Origin: Solibacillus merdavium
Lineage (GTDB): Bacteria > Bacillota > Bacilli > Bacillales_A > Planococcaceae
DNA: 64,000 nucleotides
NCBI RefSeq assembly: GCF_014836935.1
Contig: NZ_JACSPW010000014.1
Span: 1-64,000, forward strand
Direction of reading: 5' to 3'
The stretch's first letter is position 1, and every line of letters begins with the position of its first letter. Shown here piece by piece: positions 45,872-56,497 of this stretch. The position numbers were made by a program, and so were the translations under genes. The notes under the pieces were generated by a model, which did not search any database, was not told the origin of the DNA, and saw nothing but the letters and a program-made list of their open reading frames with translations.

Positions 45872-47035
45872 TTACAGCACCTCCTGAAATTCACGTTCAT
45901 TGTCGATAAGCTGCTGAAGAATGTCAGTATAAATTGCTTTCGTTTCCTCACTTAAAGGCTTACCTGTCATTTCTGTATAAAACAGCTCAAACAATTCCGT
46001 ATCATCCATTTGTACGCGATTCATTGTATTCGCTTGCTGCTCTAGCCTTTCATATACAACGGTTCTTTCGATGTGTAAAGCATTCTGATATACAGTACGT
46101 ACGAGCTCAGCGGCACCTTTAACATAATTTTCATCCTGCAACTTTACGAATACGTAGTCATCGTTTTTTTCATGCTGTAAAATATCATCAAGCAGTCCTG
46201 AAACAATTCGCATATCTCGGATCGGCGTCAGTAACTTTTTTTCAACAGCTACTGATCCATCTTCTTTTAAATCAACTATTAAAAAGCCCTTTTTATGATT
46301 AACTTCTGATTCGGAATATTTAAGTGGTGAGCCTGCATACTGTATTTTTTCATTTGCCACAAAATGCGCCTGGTGAAGATGCCCCAGTGCCGTATAGCAA
46401 AATGGTTCAAACAATGCCGAGTTGATGCACTCTGTACCGCCTATTGTCAATTTCCGTTCAGAATCACTTGTATTTTGTTCTGGCATCCCGTCTTTTGTAA
46501 TAAAGGCATGTCCTACAATAATATTGCGCTTTTCCGGATCAAGTGTTAGCTCAATTTCTTCAATAATGCGTGCCATTGCCCCTTCATGGGTCGTAATCGA
46601 TTCATCTCCAAAAACATTTCTTACAATGGAAGGCTCTGCAAACGGAACTAAATAAAAATGTACTTCCCCGTATTCATCATTCATAATAACCGGTTTAAAG
46701 TAACTTTCTAGATGACCAACGATGTGCAAGCCACTTGCCTTCATTAAATCACTGCCAAAGTTTAAACGTGTAGCGCTATCATGATTTCCAGCAATTGCGA
46801 CAATCGGTGTTTTTTCATCGATTAATATTTGTTTAAAAGTTTTATTCAAAAGCTGAATAGCATCAGTAGGTGGTACTGAACGGTCATATAAATCCCCCGC
46901 TATAATGACTACATCCGGCTTTTCTAATCTTATTTCCTCGATGAACTGTTCGAGTACATATTGCTGATCTTCAGTCATCGACACACCTTGTACGAGCTTC
47001 CCTAAATGCCAATCTGCTGTATGAAATATTTTCAT
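45872..47035 (-). CDS. sbcD: Nuclease subunit SbcD (Mre11-like)
   Basis: The 387-residue nuclease has the calcineurin-type metallophosphoesterase motifs: HTADWHLGK (residues 5-13), AGDLYDR, GNHDS, VGHAFI and LGHLHQAH. It supplies the dimanganese nuclease site of the SbcCD complex. The ATG follows GGGGGGCGG. It is first in the sbcDC operon. Confidence 0.95.
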   Translation of the reverse strand: MKIFHTADWHLGKLVQGVSMTEDQQYVLEQFIEEIRLEKPDVVIIAGDLYDRSVPPTDAIQLLNKTFKQILIDEKTPIVAIAGNHDSATRLNFGSDLMKASGLHIVGHLESYFKPVIMNDEYGEVHFYLVPFAEPSIVRNVFGDESITTHEGAMARIIEEIELTLDPEKRNIIVGHAFITKDGMPEQNTSDSERKLTIGGTECINSALFEPFCYTALGHLHQAHFVANEKIQYAGSPLKYSESEVNHKKGFLIVDLKEDGSVAVEKKLLTPIRDMRIVSGLLDDILQHEKNDDYVFVKLQDENYVKGAAELVRTVYQNALHIERTVVYERLEQQANTMNRVQMDDTELFELFYTEMTGKPLSEETKAIYTDILQQLIDNEREFQEVL

Positions 47036-47083
47036 GAATACCGCCCCCCATTTTATTACTATAAGTGTACATGACTAAAATCG

Positions 47084-47128
47084 AAAAAACCACACTATAC
47101 GAACGAATATTCGTACAGTGTGGTTTTT
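47084..47128. terminator. Terminator of the second peptide-transport operon
   Basis: AAAACCACACT/AGTGTGGTTTT with an inner ACGAA/TTCGT stem; T-runs on both strands. Confidence 0.88.
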
Positions 47129-47132
47129 ATTA

Positions 47133-48146
47133 TTAATAGTTTGGAGTCATTTTTCCAGCTGAAATTTCTTCCATATAGTGACACGCAGCTTCATGTGTAT
47201 CCTTCATGATGTCTGAAGTACGTAAAACTGGCTCTTCCGTACGGCATTTATCTGTCGCAAATGGACAGCGCGTATGGAAGCGGCAACCTTGTGGCGGATC
47301 AATTGGTGACGGTACATCACCTTTCAATACGATTCGACTCTTCACTGCATCCGGATCTGGTACAGGGATTGCCGATAAAAGTGCTTTCGTATATGGATGT
47401 TGAGGATTTTCAAACAAACTATTTTTATCTGCAATCTCAACAATTTTCCCTAAATACATTACGATAATACGGTCAGAAATATGACGTACTACCCCTAAGT
47501 CATGAGAGATGAATAAGTATGTTAATCCATATTCATCTTGTAACTCTTCTAATAAGTTTAGTACTTGCGCTTGAATTGAAACGTCAAGTGCAGATACCGC
47601 TTCATCACAAATAATAAGCTTTGGGTCAACGGATAATGCACGGGCAATACCGATACGCTGACGTTGCCCACCTGAGAATTCGTGGGGATAGCGGTCTGCT
47701 TGATATGGACGCAATCCAACCGTTTCAAGAAGTTGTTCAATCCGTGCACGGCGTTGGTCCGGTGGTAAAACATTCTGAATATGCATCGCTTCACTTAGTA
47801 CACTTGCAACAGTTTGACGTGGATTAATTGAAGCGTATGGATCTTGGAAAATGATTTGTAAATCTTTACGGAATTTACGCATTTCACCTTTAGGGATTTT
47901 TGTAATATCTGTCCCTTGGAAGACAACAGATCCATCTGTTGGCTCTTCCAAACGTAAAATTGCTCGACCTGTTGTAGATTTACCACACCCAGATTCCCCT
48001 ACAATACTTACAGTTTCCCCTTCATAAATCGTAAATGAAATATCATCTACTGCCTTTACGTGGTTGACGGTACGGCCTAAAAAACCACCTTTAATTGGGA
48101 AGTATTGCTTTAATCCCTCAACCTTTAACAGTTCTTTTTTCGCCAT
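47133..48146 (-). CDS. oppF: Peptide ABC transporter ATPase, OppF/DppF type
   Basis: The 337-residue ATPase has Walker [10 protein letters not shown], signature [15 protein letters not shown], Walker [13 protein letters not shown] (an alanine replaces the usual proline after DE) and a C-terminal oligopeptide extension with CRFHTRC. The ATG follows GGAGGTG and overlaps oppD by 29 bases. It is last in a C-B-D-F operon and is paralogous to the appF gene at 10429-11406. Confidence 0.9.
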   Translation of the reverse strand: MAKKELLKVEGLKQYFPIKGGFLGRTVNHVKAVDDISFTIYEGETVSIVGESGCGKSTTGRAILRLEEPTDGSVVFQGTDITKIPKGEMRKFRKDLQIIFQDPYASINPRQTVASVLSEAMHIQNVLPPDQRRARIEQLLETVGLRPYQADRYPHEFSGGQRQRIGIARALSVDPKLIICDEAVSALDVSIQAQVLNLLEELQDEYGLTYLFISHDLGVVRHISDRIIVMYLGKIVEIADKNSLFENPQHPYTKALLSAIPVPDPDAVKSRIVLKGDVPSPIDPPQGCRFHTRCPFATDKCRTEEPVLRTSDIMKDTHEAACHYMEEISAGKMTPNY

Positions 48147-49155
48147 ATAGCGTCACCTCCGATTCTCCATCCCACTCTTCTGAATACATCCAGCAACGGA
48201 TTTGCTCTGAATTGTCTCCCCCGGTACTTAATAAATCCGGCTGTTTTTTATGGCAAAGCTCTGTCGCCACTGGACAACGAGGAGCAAAACGACAACCGAC
48301 CGGCATTTCATGTGGGCTCGGCACCATTCCTTTTATCGGAATTAGTTTTTCCTGGTCCACATCATGACGTGGTAATGAATTTAGTAAGCCTAATGTATAT
48401 GGATGCTTAGGATTTTTAAATAGTGTGCGAACATCTGAATATTCCACTACTTGCCCAGCGTACATTACCGCTACATAATCGCATGTCTCAGCCACTACCC
48501 CTAAATCATGGGTAATCATTATTACAGACATTCCTAAGCGATTTTGTAAATCTTTAATTAGCTCTAAAATTTGCGCTTGAATTGTCACATCGAGCGCTGT
48601 TGTTGGCTCATCCGCAATTAGAATTTCAGGATCGCATGCTAATGCCATCGCAATCATTACACGCTGGCGCATCCCGCCCGATAGTTCGTGTGGATATTGT
48701 TTTACGCGCTTTTCAGGTGATGGTATACCAACCAGTTTTAACATTTCCACTGACTGAGACATCGCTTCTTTATTACCTAGCTTTTTATGGATTTTGATTG
48801 TTTCACTAATTTGCTGTCCCACTGTATAAACCGGATTTAACGATGTCATAGGCTCCTGGAAAATCATTGAGATCTGATTACCGCGAATTTCACGCATTGC
48901 TTTTTCAGACAGCTTCAACAAGTCTTTTCCTTTGAAAAGTACTTCACCGCCCTTAGTTTTACCGTTTGATGCTAGTAAACGTAAAATCGAAAGAGATGTA
49001 ATACTTTTCCCCGAACCAGATTCACCTACAATTCCAATAGTCTTTCCTTTTGGAACAGTAAAGCTTACACCGTCAACTGCACGAACTTCTCCAGCTTCCG
49101 TACCGAATGATGTTTGTAGATTATTTACGACTAAAATACTTTCCATTTCATTCAT
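48118..49155 (-). CDS. oppD: Peptide ABC transporter ATPase, OppD/DppD type
   Basis: The 345-residue ATPase has Walker [10 protein letters not shown], signature [15 protein letters not shown], Walker [13 protein letters not shown] and a cysteine-rich C-terminal extension ([14 protein letters not shown]). The ATG at 49155 follows GAGGTG by six bases. It forms the energy heterodimer with OppF. Confidence 0.9.
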   Translation of the reverse strand: MNEMESILVVNNLQTSFGTEAGEVRAVDGVSFTVPKGKTIGIVGESGSGKSITSLSILRLLASNGKTKGGEVLFKGKDLLKLSEKAMREIRGNQISMIFQEPMTSLNPVYTVGQQISETIKIHKKLGNKEAMSQSVEMLKLVGIPSPEKRVKQYPHELSGGMRQRVMIAMALACDPEILIADEPTTALDVTIQAQILELIKDLQNRLGMSVIMITHDLGVVAETCDYVAVMYAGQVVEYSDVRTLFKNPKHPYTLGLLNSLPRHDVDQEKLIPIKGMVPSPHEMPVGCRFAPRCPVATELCHKKQPDLLSTGGDNSEQIRCWMYSEEWDGESEVTLYGEKRTVKG

Positions 49156-49177
49156 TTGCCACACCTCTTTTCGTTTA

Positions 49178-50131
49178 TTAGTTTAAGTCAATTCGTTTAT
49201 TCAAGAATTTGTAAGAAATATCAACAAGTAGGTTTACAATTACGAATAATAGTGAAATTACAAGTACAGTCCCTTGAACGACTGGGAAGTCCCTTTGCCT
49301 AATTGCATCTATTGTTAAACGGCCCATACCATTAATAGCGAAAATTGTTTCTGTTAATACTGCTCCCCCTAGGAAACCACCAAACTCTAATCCAATAACT
49401 GTTACTACTGGAATAAGTGCATTTTTAAGAGCATGACGATAAATAACGATACGTTCCGATACCCCTTTTGCACGAGCGGTACGGATATAGTCTTGTCCGA
49501 TAACTTCAAGCATCGATGAGCGAGTCATACGCGCAATGATTGCGGCACCACCTGTACCGAGTGTGATAACCGGTAGAATAATTTGTCGCCACGAGTCACC
49601 CCATCCAGATGGCCGCATTTTTAGAATTTCCGGTAAATCCCAGCCAAATGGTAGATTACCTAATGCAAACCATTGAATTAATAGTAACCCTAACCAGAAA
49701 TTCGGCATTGATAATCCAAATAACGCAATAATCATAATTGAAACGTCAGTTAATGTATAATGACGTACTGCAGAAATAATACCTGCAATTAAACCGATAA
49801 ATACCGCTAAAATTGTTGCATAAACAGCTACTTCTACCGTAATCCAAAATCGTGCCTGTATTTCATCCATTACAGGACGACCACTACGAACTGAATTACC
49901 TAAATCGCCTTGCAGCGCATTGCCTAAAAATCGACCATACTGTACATATGCAGGGTCATTTAACCCTAATTTTTCACGTAAATTTTCTACCGTTTGTTCA
50001 GATGCACCTTCCCCTGCCATTACTTGCGCAGGATCACCAGGAATTAGGAACATCAATGAAAACACTAAAATAGAAACCCCTAACAATACGGGAATCGTTT
50101 GTAATAAACGACGGATAATATATTTAGTCAT
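49178..50131 (-). CDS. oppB: Peptide ABC transporter permease, OppB/DppB type
   Basis: The 317-residue permease starts [18 protein letters not shown], with [10 protein letters not shown] after helix 1 and the [12 protein letters not shown] coupling loop near the C-terminus. AGGAGGTGG precedes the ATG. Unusually, it is second in the operon, after the C-type permease; most opp/dpp operons have B before C. Confidence 0.9.
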   Translation of the reverse strand: MTKYIIRRLLQTIPVLLGVSILVFSLMFLIPGDPAQVMAGEGASEQTVENLREKLGLNDPAYVQYGRFLGNALQGDLGNSVRSGRPVMDEIQARFWITVEVAVYATILAVFIGLIAGIISAVRHYTLTDVSIMIIALFGLSMPNFWLGLLLIQWFALGNLPFGWDLPEILKMRPSGWGDSWRQIILPVITLGTGGAAIIARMTRSSMLEVIGQDYIRTARAKGVSERIVIYRHALKNALIPVVTVIGLEFGGFLGGAVLTETIFAINGMGRLTIDAIRQRDFPVVQGTVLVISLLFVIVNLLVDISYKFLNKRIDLN

Positions 50132-50146
50132 TTACTGTTCCACCTC

Positions 50147-51043
50147 CTATTGTTTCATCTTTGGATCAAGTGCATCACGTAATCCATCACCGAAAATATT
50201 AAATGCCAATACTACGACAACAATCATCATTCCAGGAATTAATACCATATGACCTGCATTATGCATATACGTACGGCCATCACTTAACATTGCTCCCCAT
50301 TCCGGGTCCGGCGGCTGCGCACCTAAACCTAGGAATGCCAAGCCCGAAGCTGTTAAAATTGCCGTTGCAATACGCATAGTTGCTTGAACGATAATTGGTG
50401 ACATAATATTCGGTAAAATATGTTTAAAAATAATTCTTATATCCGATGCCCCAAGTGCCCTTACTGCATCAATATATTCGAGCTTTTTCACTTGTAGCGT
50501 CGAACCACGTACAATACGTGCAAACGCTGGTACGGAGAATATACCTACCGCAATAATAACATTTACTAAGCTACCACCTAATACAGATACGATTGCTAAA
50601 GCTAGTAAAATACCAGGGAACGCCAACAGAATATCCATAAGACGCATAGTTATCGTATCAATGGCACCGCCATAATATCCTGATACAATCCCTAATACTA
50701 CCCCAATTATTCCTCCAATAAATACCGATAAAAACCCAACTGTTAACGTTAACTTTGTTCCATTAACAATACGCGAGAATATATCACGGCCGAAGTTATC
50801 TGTACCAAACCAATGTTCTTTTGAAGGTGGCTGAAGTTTGTTTAAAATATTTTGTGCATTTGGATCGGTCTTAACTAAAAATGGTCCAAATATCCCTACT
50901 AAAATGATAAAAAGAATTACTATTCCACCAACAACAGCTGCCTTATTTTTAAGTAAACGCTTCATAAACGTTTTAAAAGCTTCCGAACGTGGATTACTTT
51001 TTTTCATTGTAGAAGGATTTTTCTCTGTTTGTACCGTACTCAA
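50147..51043 (-). CDS. oppC: Peptide ABC transporter permease, OppC/DppC type
   Basis: The 298-residue permease has a long hydrophilic N-terminus, the family phrase FGTDNFGRDIFSRI and the coupling loop LTASGLAFLGLGAQPPDPEWG. The start is TTG at 51043 behind AAGGGTGA. It opens the minus-strand C-B-D-F operon, divergent from the binding-protein gene. Confidence 0.9.
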   Translation of the reverse strand: MSTVQTEKNPSTMKKSNPRSEAFKTFMKRLLKNKAAVVGGIVILFIILVGIFGPFLVKTDPNAQNILNKLQPPSKEHWFGTDNFGRDIFSRIVNGTKLTLTVGFLSVFIGGIIGVVLGIVSGYYGGAIDTITMRLMDILLAFPGILLALAIVSVLGGSLVNVIIAVGIFSVPAFARIVRGSTLQVKKLEYIDAVRALGASDIRIIFKHILPNIMSPIIVQATMRIATAILTASGLAFLGLGAQPPDPEWGAMLSDGRTYMHNAGHMVLIPGMMIVVVVLAFNIFGDGLRDALDPKMKQ

Positions 51044-51443
51044 TATAAATCACCCTTTCAAATTTTTAGTTCCTTCTATAAATTCTAAATTATTAGTATA
51101 AATAATAGTATATAGAGTAAAAAGTATACATTTCAAGATAATAATGTTTTAGTAAAATTCTGAATATTTTATTATTTTTATATTTTTTAACAATTTGATT
51201 ATATCAACATAGTATACTTTTTTAATCCAAATTATGACTAACGCTTACAGCCATAAGACCTACATCAATTTACTGAATTGTTTAACATTATCATGAAATA
51301 CTTTATCATGTCCCGATTTTCTCCTTTAACTATTTTTTATCTTTTTTGGATATTGATGCTTTGTACTCATATGTGCTATTCTATTTAAAGAAATTACATT
51401 TTTGTAATATTCTAAAATAATATTAAATGGGGGGACTTCCATC
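51044..51443. promoter_or_regulatory. Divergent control region of the second peptide-transport locus
   Basis: This 400-bp AT-rich gap has no gene. A minus-strand promoter TTGAAA (51131-51136), 18 bp, TATACT (51107-51112) would drive oppCBDF. A plus-strand promoter TTGATG (51353-51358), 18 bp, TATTCT (51377-51382) would drive the binding protein. AAAATTCTGAATATT (51154-51168) matches the CodY box AATTTTCWGAAAATT at 12 of 15 positions, just upstream of the minus-strand -35. Confidence 0.55.
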
Positions 51444-53090
51444 ATGTCATTTTCTAAAAAGTCGCTATGGATGCTACTTCTTACATTTACACTTGCCCTT
51501 GTGTTAGCTGCATGTGCTGGTGGAGATGATTCAGAAGATACATCAAAAGGCGAGGACACTGGAACTGAAACAAATACAGACTCTAGTACGAACGATGATG
51601 CAGCTTCAGAAGGTGGCGGTGATTTAATTATCGCTGAATTATCTGATGCTCAATCACTAGACCCACACGGATCAAACGATGTTTCTTCGTCAAATGTACA
51701 ATCTAACATTTATGAAACATTAGTAAATCGTGATGCTAACGGAGAATTAGTTCCTGGTTTAGCAGAATCTTGGACTCAAGTTGATGACTTAACATGGGAA
51801 TTCAAGCTTAAGCAAGGTGTTACTTTCCATGACGGCGAAGCTTTCAATGCTGAAGCTGTAAAAGCTTCTTTCGACCGAGTTTTAGATGAAAAAGTTGCGT
51901 CACCACGTGCTTTCTTATTTGAAATGGTTACAGAAGTAAAAGTAATTGATGATTCAACAGTTCAATTCGTAACTGAATACCCATTCTCACCATTACTTGC
52001 ACACTTAACGCACAATGGTGGTGGTATCATTTCACCAAAAGCAATTGCTGATGACTATGCTGCAATGGAAGCTGATTCTTCTGTAGCTGCTGGTTCAGTA
52101 ATCGGTACAAATCCAGTAGGTACTGGTCCATTCAAATTCGTTTCTTGGACTCCAGGTACTGAAGTAAAATTAGAAAAGTTCGCTGACTATGCAGGAACTC
52201 CTGCACACGTTGATACGGTAACATTTAAAGTAGTACCAGAAGGCGCTACTCGTGTTGCTGAATTACAATCAGGTTACGCTCACATTATCGGTGCCGTTGA
52301 GCCTAGCCAAGTAGCAAACGTAAATGGTTCTGACGGCGTTTCAGTTTTAGAAACTCCATCGTCTTCTTTAACTTATGTAGGTTTCAATACACAAAAAGCA
52401 CCATTTGATAACGAAAAAGTACGTCAGGCGATTTCAAAAGCAATCGACCGTGTTACTTTAATCGATGGTATTTATGAAGGATACGGTATTCCAGCGATTT
52501 CCCCATTATCTCCTGGTATTTTCGGATACACTGAAGATGTAACATCAATGGCTTACAACTTAGACGAAGCGAAAGCTTTACTAGCTGAAGCTGGTTATGC
52601 AGATGGCTTCTCAACAACAATTTGGACGAATGATAACCCAGCTCGTCAAAATGTTGCGATCGTATTACAAGAAGGCTTAAAACAATTAAACATCGATGTT
52701 AAGATCGAAGTTTTAGAGTGGGGCGCGTACTTAGAGAAAACAGCTGCTGGTGAGCACGATATGTTCATCTTAGGTTGGTCTAATGCTACTGCTGATGCAG
52801 ACTACGGTCTATATGCATTATTCCACTCTTCACAACATGGTGACCCAGGTAACCGTTCATTCTACTCAAGCGAAAAAGTGGATGAGTTATTAGATAAAGG
52901 TCGTCGTGAAGCAGATCCAAGTGCTCGTGAAGCAATCTACAAAGAAGCATTACAATTAATTTCTGACGAGTCGCCAATGGCATTCGTATTACACCCATAT
53001 ACATTAACAGGTGTATCTGATAAAGTTTCTGGCTTCAACGTAGGAACTGACAGCATTTACCAATTACGTGACGTTAAAATCAGCGAGTAA
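51444..53090 (+). CDS. Peptide-binding lipoprotein (family 5 SBP), OppA/DppE/GsiB-like
   Basis: The 548-residue extracellular receptor has a lipoprotein signal ending LAAC (Cys24), an acidic Ser/Thr linker (25-55) and an SBP_bac_5 domain with SLDPHGSND, GLAESWTQVDD and VTFHDGEAFNAEAVKASFDRV. It resembles binding proteins annotated for dipeptides or glutathione. The codons are strongly biased (many GTA, TTA, GAA), which suggests high expression. GGGGGG precedes the ATG. It is divergent from its presumed permease/ATPase operon. Confidence 0.87.
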   Translation: MSFSKKSLWMLLLTFTLALVLAACAGGDDSEDTSKGEDTGTETNTDSSTNDDAASEGGGDLIIAELSDAQSLDPHGSNDVSSSNVQSNIYETLVNRDANGELVPGLAESWTQVDDLTWEFKLKQGVTFHDGEAFNAEAVKASFDRVLDEKVASPRAFLFEMVTEVKVIDDSTVQFVTEYPFSPLLAHLTHNGGGIISPKAIADDYAAMEADSSVAAGSVIGTNPVGTGPFKFVSWTPGTEVKLEKFADYAGTPAHVDTVTFKVVPEGATRVAELQSGYAHIIGAVEPSQVANVNGSDGVSVLETPSSSLTYVGFNTQKAPFDNEKVRQAISKAIDRVTLIDGIYEGYGIPAISPLSPGIFGYTEDVTSMAYNLDEAKALLAEAGYADGFSTTIWTNDNPARQNVAIVLQEGLKQLNIDVKIEVLEWGAYLEKTAAGEHDMFILGWSNATADADYGLYALFHSSQHGDPGNRSFYSSEKVDELLDKGRREADPSAREAIYKEALQLISDESPMAFVLHPYTLTGVSDKVSGFNVGTDSIYQLRDVKISE

Positions 53091-53100
53091 TTGAACAGTA

Positions 53101-53144
53101 AAAAAGCATTCCTTCAAGAATTTCTTGTCGGAATGCTTTTTATT
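53101..53144. terminator. Bidirectional terminator
   Basis: AAAAAGCATTCC/GGAATGCTTTTT with a 17-base loop separates the binding-protein gene from the GDSL gene. Confidence 0.88.
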
Positions 53145-54010
53145 TATACATATATAGGTGTTGGTTTATCAGGATAATGCAGGGCCATAAATTGCGATTC
53201 CTCAACAGCTAATTCATTTTGCTGCATCTGCAACATTTCTTCAAATGTTTTCGGATTTGGTGCAGGCATTGCGTCTATAGGTAACGAAAGAAAATCATTT
53301 CCGCTATATTTCTTTAGCATTTCATTAGCCATTATACGGTAGCCAAGCTGATTCGGATGAATATCTTGAATGCTAGGTAAATAATCCGCTTGCCCTGAAT
53401 TAAAAGCTTCAAAAACATCAACAAATACATATCCGGCTTGCTCTGTCTCCTGCTTTAAAATTCCATTTAATAACTTTACTGCCTTTTCTGCACCTTGTTT
53501 TTGCTCCTCATGAAGGCTCACATAAGGAAAATAATAACCAAGCACATAAATTTCAGCGTTAGGTGCTTTTTCTTTTGTTAACGAAAGGAGTTCTTTCATT
53601 TGAATCCGCACTTCATTTAATGCAAAGTCCGCACTTAGCTGGGAAAAGGCAATAGTACCTTGCTCCGGATTATGCGCTATAAGAGGGAGTAAATTATTGG
53701 CCCCCGCAGAAATAGTAATCAATGTCGCCTCATTTAGTAACTGTTCTGCTTTATCAGATTGAACTGTTTCAATGACATTTTCAACACGATAACCCGGAAA
53801 AGTAAGCTCTTTTGAAAAATGAGCAAGTTTTCCGTTGCGCATGAGCTGTAAAGCAATAAAATCCGTATAGCCCGCATCGATTTCACTGTATGGCGTTTGT
53901 CCTGCTGCTAATGAATCTCCAAGCGCTATATACACATCCCGTTCATCGGCCAATGTTGCAGTTGGAAATAAGACGACACAAAAAATAATGCTAAGTATTA
54001 TTTTCCGCAT
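53144..54010 (-). CDS. Secreted SGNH/GDSL hydrolase
   Basis: The 288-residue protein has a signal peptide (about residues 1-21) and the SGNH blocks: ALGDSLAAG with the nucleophilic serine, SAGANNLL with the oxyanion Asn, and DIHPNQLGY with the catalytic Asp and His. It is a lipase or esterase acting outside the membrane; the substrate is unknown. It is third in the operon after a helicase and an aminopeptidase, 21 bases behind the latter. Confidence 0.87.
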   Translation of the reverse strand: MRKIILSIIFCVVLFPTATLADERDVYIALGDSLAAGQTPYSEIDAGYTDFIALQLMRNGKLAHFSKELTFPGYRVENVIETVQSDKAEQLLNEATLITISAGANNLLPLIAHNPEQGTIAFSQLSADFALNEVRIQMKELLSLTKEKAPNAEIYVLGYYFPYVSLHEEQKQGAEKAVKLLNGILKQETEQAGYVFVDVFEAFNSGQADYLPSIQDIHPNQLGYRIMANEMLKKYSGNDFLSLPIDAMPAPNPKTFEEMLQMQQNELAVEESQFMALHYPDKPTPIYV

Positions 54011-54031
54011 TTACTCACCCCACTTCTATAT

Positions 54032-55261
54032 TTAGAATGCCCAGTTTCCTTTTCTGAAAATCGGTTCTTTTGAGCCATCCGCTAAAATACCGTCTATATC
54101 CATTTCAGCGCTTCCGATCATAAAATCTTCATGTGTAATCGATGTATTAATACCTAACGATTCTAGCTGGCCTTTTTCTAGCTCCTTGCCACCTTCATAA
54201 CAAGTTGGATATGCTTCACCAATCGCTAAATGATTAGATGCATTCTCATCAAATAATGTGTTGTAATATAAAATATTTGATGCTGAAATTGGTGATTCAT
54301 GTGGTACTAATGCCACTTCCCCTAAATAAGTAGAACCTTCATCTGAAGCGATAAGCTGCTGCAGTAATTTCTGACCCACTTTTGCCTCAGCACTCACAAT
54401 TTTTCCTTTTTCAAAAGTAAGCTTAAATTCATCAATAATATTTCCTTTATAAACAAGCGGTTTTGTATTTGATACGTATCCATTTACCCCATATTTTGCA
54501 GGTAGTGTAAATACTTCTTCTGTCGGCATATTCGCAATAAATGTTGTACCGTCCGGAGATTCACTACTACCACTTTTCCATAAATGCTTTTCGGGTAATT
54601 CAATTGTTAAATCTGTACCTGGTGCCAAGTAGTGTAATTTAGCATATTTCTTAGCATTTAGCTGTGCTGCACGTGCATGTAAAGTTTCAATATGATTTTT
54701 CCAGTTTTCAACCGCATTACCATCACCAATACGCACAGTTTTAAAAATGGCATCCCATAATGCCGGTACTTGTTCTTGCTCAGCTAAATCAGGGAAGACT
54801 TTAGCCGCCCATTTTGGAGAAGGGACTGCAATAATTGACCATGCGATATCATCATTCATAACTGCTTTACGATAGTTGACAAGCGCTGTACCTGCTGCCT
54901 TCTGCTGAGCACCGATTTTCTCCGATTCTATACCCGCCAGTAAATCGGGATTTTCTGCATCAATCCAAAGAAGTGCGCCTTTACGTTCGATTAATTCCTC
55001 GCGTTGTGCAACGACCCATTTAGGAAAATTAGCTGTCTCTTCAACAGTAACATTTTCAAAATAGGCACGTTCAAAGCTTGCATCTGTTAAATTTACATGG
55101 ACACGACTTGCGCCTGCCTCATATGCTTTTTTCACAACAATTCGTGTGAAATCCAATGTATCTGTTGATGTATTAATTAATAAGTATTGTCCTCTTTGAA
55201 CATTTACTCCGATACGAACAGCTAAATCTGCATATTGCTCTAACTTCTCTTGGAATGTCAT
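54032..55261 (-). CDS. Aminopeptidase, M29 family (AmpS-like), copy 2
   Basis: The 409-residue enzyme is a paralogue of the gene at 36356-37591. It has the same metal-site motifs: MPTEEVFT, YLGEVALVPHESPIS, ENASNHLAIG and THEDFMIGS, where Glu replaces the Val of copy 1 between His and Asp. ATG behind AAGGAG, three bases after the helicase stop codon, so it is co-translated with that gene. Confidence 0.92.
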   Translation of the reverse strand: MTFQEKLEQYADLAVRIGVNVQRGQYLLINTSTDTLDFTRIVVKKAYEAGASRVHVNLTDASFERAYFENVTVEETANFPKWVVAQREELIERKGALLWIDAENPDLLAGIESEKIGAQQKAAGTALVNYRKAVMNDDIAWSIIAVPSPKWAAKVFPDLAEQEQVPALWDAIFKTVRIGDGNAVENWKNHIETLHARAAQLNAKKYAKLHYLAPGTDLTIELPEKHLWKSGSSESPDGTTFIANMPTEEVFTLPAKYGVNGYVSNTKPLVYKGNIIDEFKLTFEKGKIVSAEAKVGQKLLQQLIASDEGSTYLGEVALVPHESPISASNILYYNTLFDENASNHLAIGEAYPTCYEGGKELEKGQLESLGINTSITHEDFMIGSAEMDIDGILADGSKEPIFRKGNWAF

Positions 55262-55264
55262 GAA

Positions 55265-56497
55265 TTATTTCTCCTTTTTCTTACTGAAAGTCATACCTTT
55301 TTTATTTGTCTTTGGCTGATAAGACTTTTTCTCTGTTGCTTTCTTTACTTCGGGAGCCGCTTTTGATGAAACTGTTTTTGCATTTCCCTCCACAAGCTGC
55401 CCTTGAGTCCATACTTTTTGAACACCTTTTAATGAAAGATCACGCAACCATTTTTTGAAAGTCTTTTCATCTTTATAAGATAATAATGTTAATACTTCTC
55501 CATCTGCTCCTGCACGACCTGTACGGCCCGAACGATGTGTATACTGCTCAATTATACGTGGAACGTCGACATGAATAACATGTGTTAATCCTGAAATATC
55601 TAAACCTCGTGCCGCAATATCTGTTGCGATTAAAATGCGTGCTTCCCCTTTTCTGAAAGCATCCAACGCTTTTTTACGTTCGTCTTTTTTCATATCTGAA
55701 TGAAGTGCTACAATTGGTGCATCGCGATATTCCAACTTGTTTTGTTTCATTAATACTTGGTCAATATTATTGACGAATGCCAACCCGCGTAATCCTTCAA
55801 TATTAGCAAGACGGCGAAGCATCTCTGTTTTGTCTCGTTCCTCTACTTTTACAAAGGAGTGAACTACTTTACCGAACTTCACCATATCTTCAGGCTTAAT
55901 TTCTATGCTGACTGGCTCGAACATTAAGCGTTCTGCTACAAGCTTTATTTCTTCTGTAATCGTTGCAGATACTACAACGACTTGACGACCGAATGCCGCA
56001 TTTTCTATAAATGATTTTACGACAACGCGGTATTCACGACTTAATAGCTGATCGCATTCATCTAAAACAATTGTTTCTATTTCTCTAAGCTTTAATTTAC
56101 CTTGGCGAGCCAATTCATTTAAGCGACCTGGTGTCCCGACAACAATCGTTGGCTTTTTCTTTAATTTTTCAATTTGACGAGCTGAGTTTGCCCCACCGAT
56201 CAACTGTTGGACAGTAATATCTGTTCCAACTGTCCAATCACGGATAACTTCAACAATTTGCATTGCAAGCTCTTGTGATGGTGCTACGATCAACGCTTGG
56301 GTTTGTTTCTTTTTTCCGTCAACTTTATTTAAAATAGGTAATGTGTAGGCTAATGTTTTTCCTGAGCCTGTTGGGGATTCTGCTACGATATCTTTCCCTT
56401 CAACCATCGCTGGAATCATTTCGTCCTGAATTTTCATTGTCGTTTCAAACGACCATTTATTTTGAAGTGTTTCGTTTAATAAACTGATTGCTGACAT
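55265..56497 (-). CDS. DEAD-box-family RNA helicase with DECD motif (YfmL-like)
   Basis: The 410-residue helicase has two RecA domains. Motifs seen: Q-motif region TTMKIQDEMIPAM, motif I SPTGSGKT, Ia PSQELA, GG, Ib TPGRL, motif II DECD (not DEAD), III SAT, ATDIAARGLDI and VI HRSGRTGRAG. The C-terminal tail (about 370-410) is Lys/Ser-rich. Length fits small helicases such as B. subtilis YfmL, involved in ribosome assembly; orthology is probable only. First gene of a three-gene operon. Confidence 0.85.
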   Translation of the reverse strand: MSAISLLNETLQNKWSFETTMKIQDEMIPAMVEGKDIVAESPTGSGKTLAYTLPILNKVDGKKKQTQALIVAPSQELAMQIVEVIRDWTVGTDITVQQLIGGANSARQIEKLKKKPTIVVGTPGRLNELARQGKLKLREIETIVLDECDQLLSREYRVVVKSFIENAAFGRQVVVVSATITEEIKLVAERLMFEPVSIEIKPEDMVKFGKVVHSFVKVEERDKTEMLRRLANIEGLRGLAFVNNIDQVLMKQNKLEYRDAPIVALHSDMKKDERKKALDAFRKGEARILIATDIAARGLDISGLTHVIHVDVPRIIEQYTHRSGRTGRAGADGEVLTLLSYKDEKTFKKWLRDLSLKGVQKVWTQGQLVEGNAKTVSSKAAPEVKKATEKKSYQPKTNKKGMTFSKKKEK

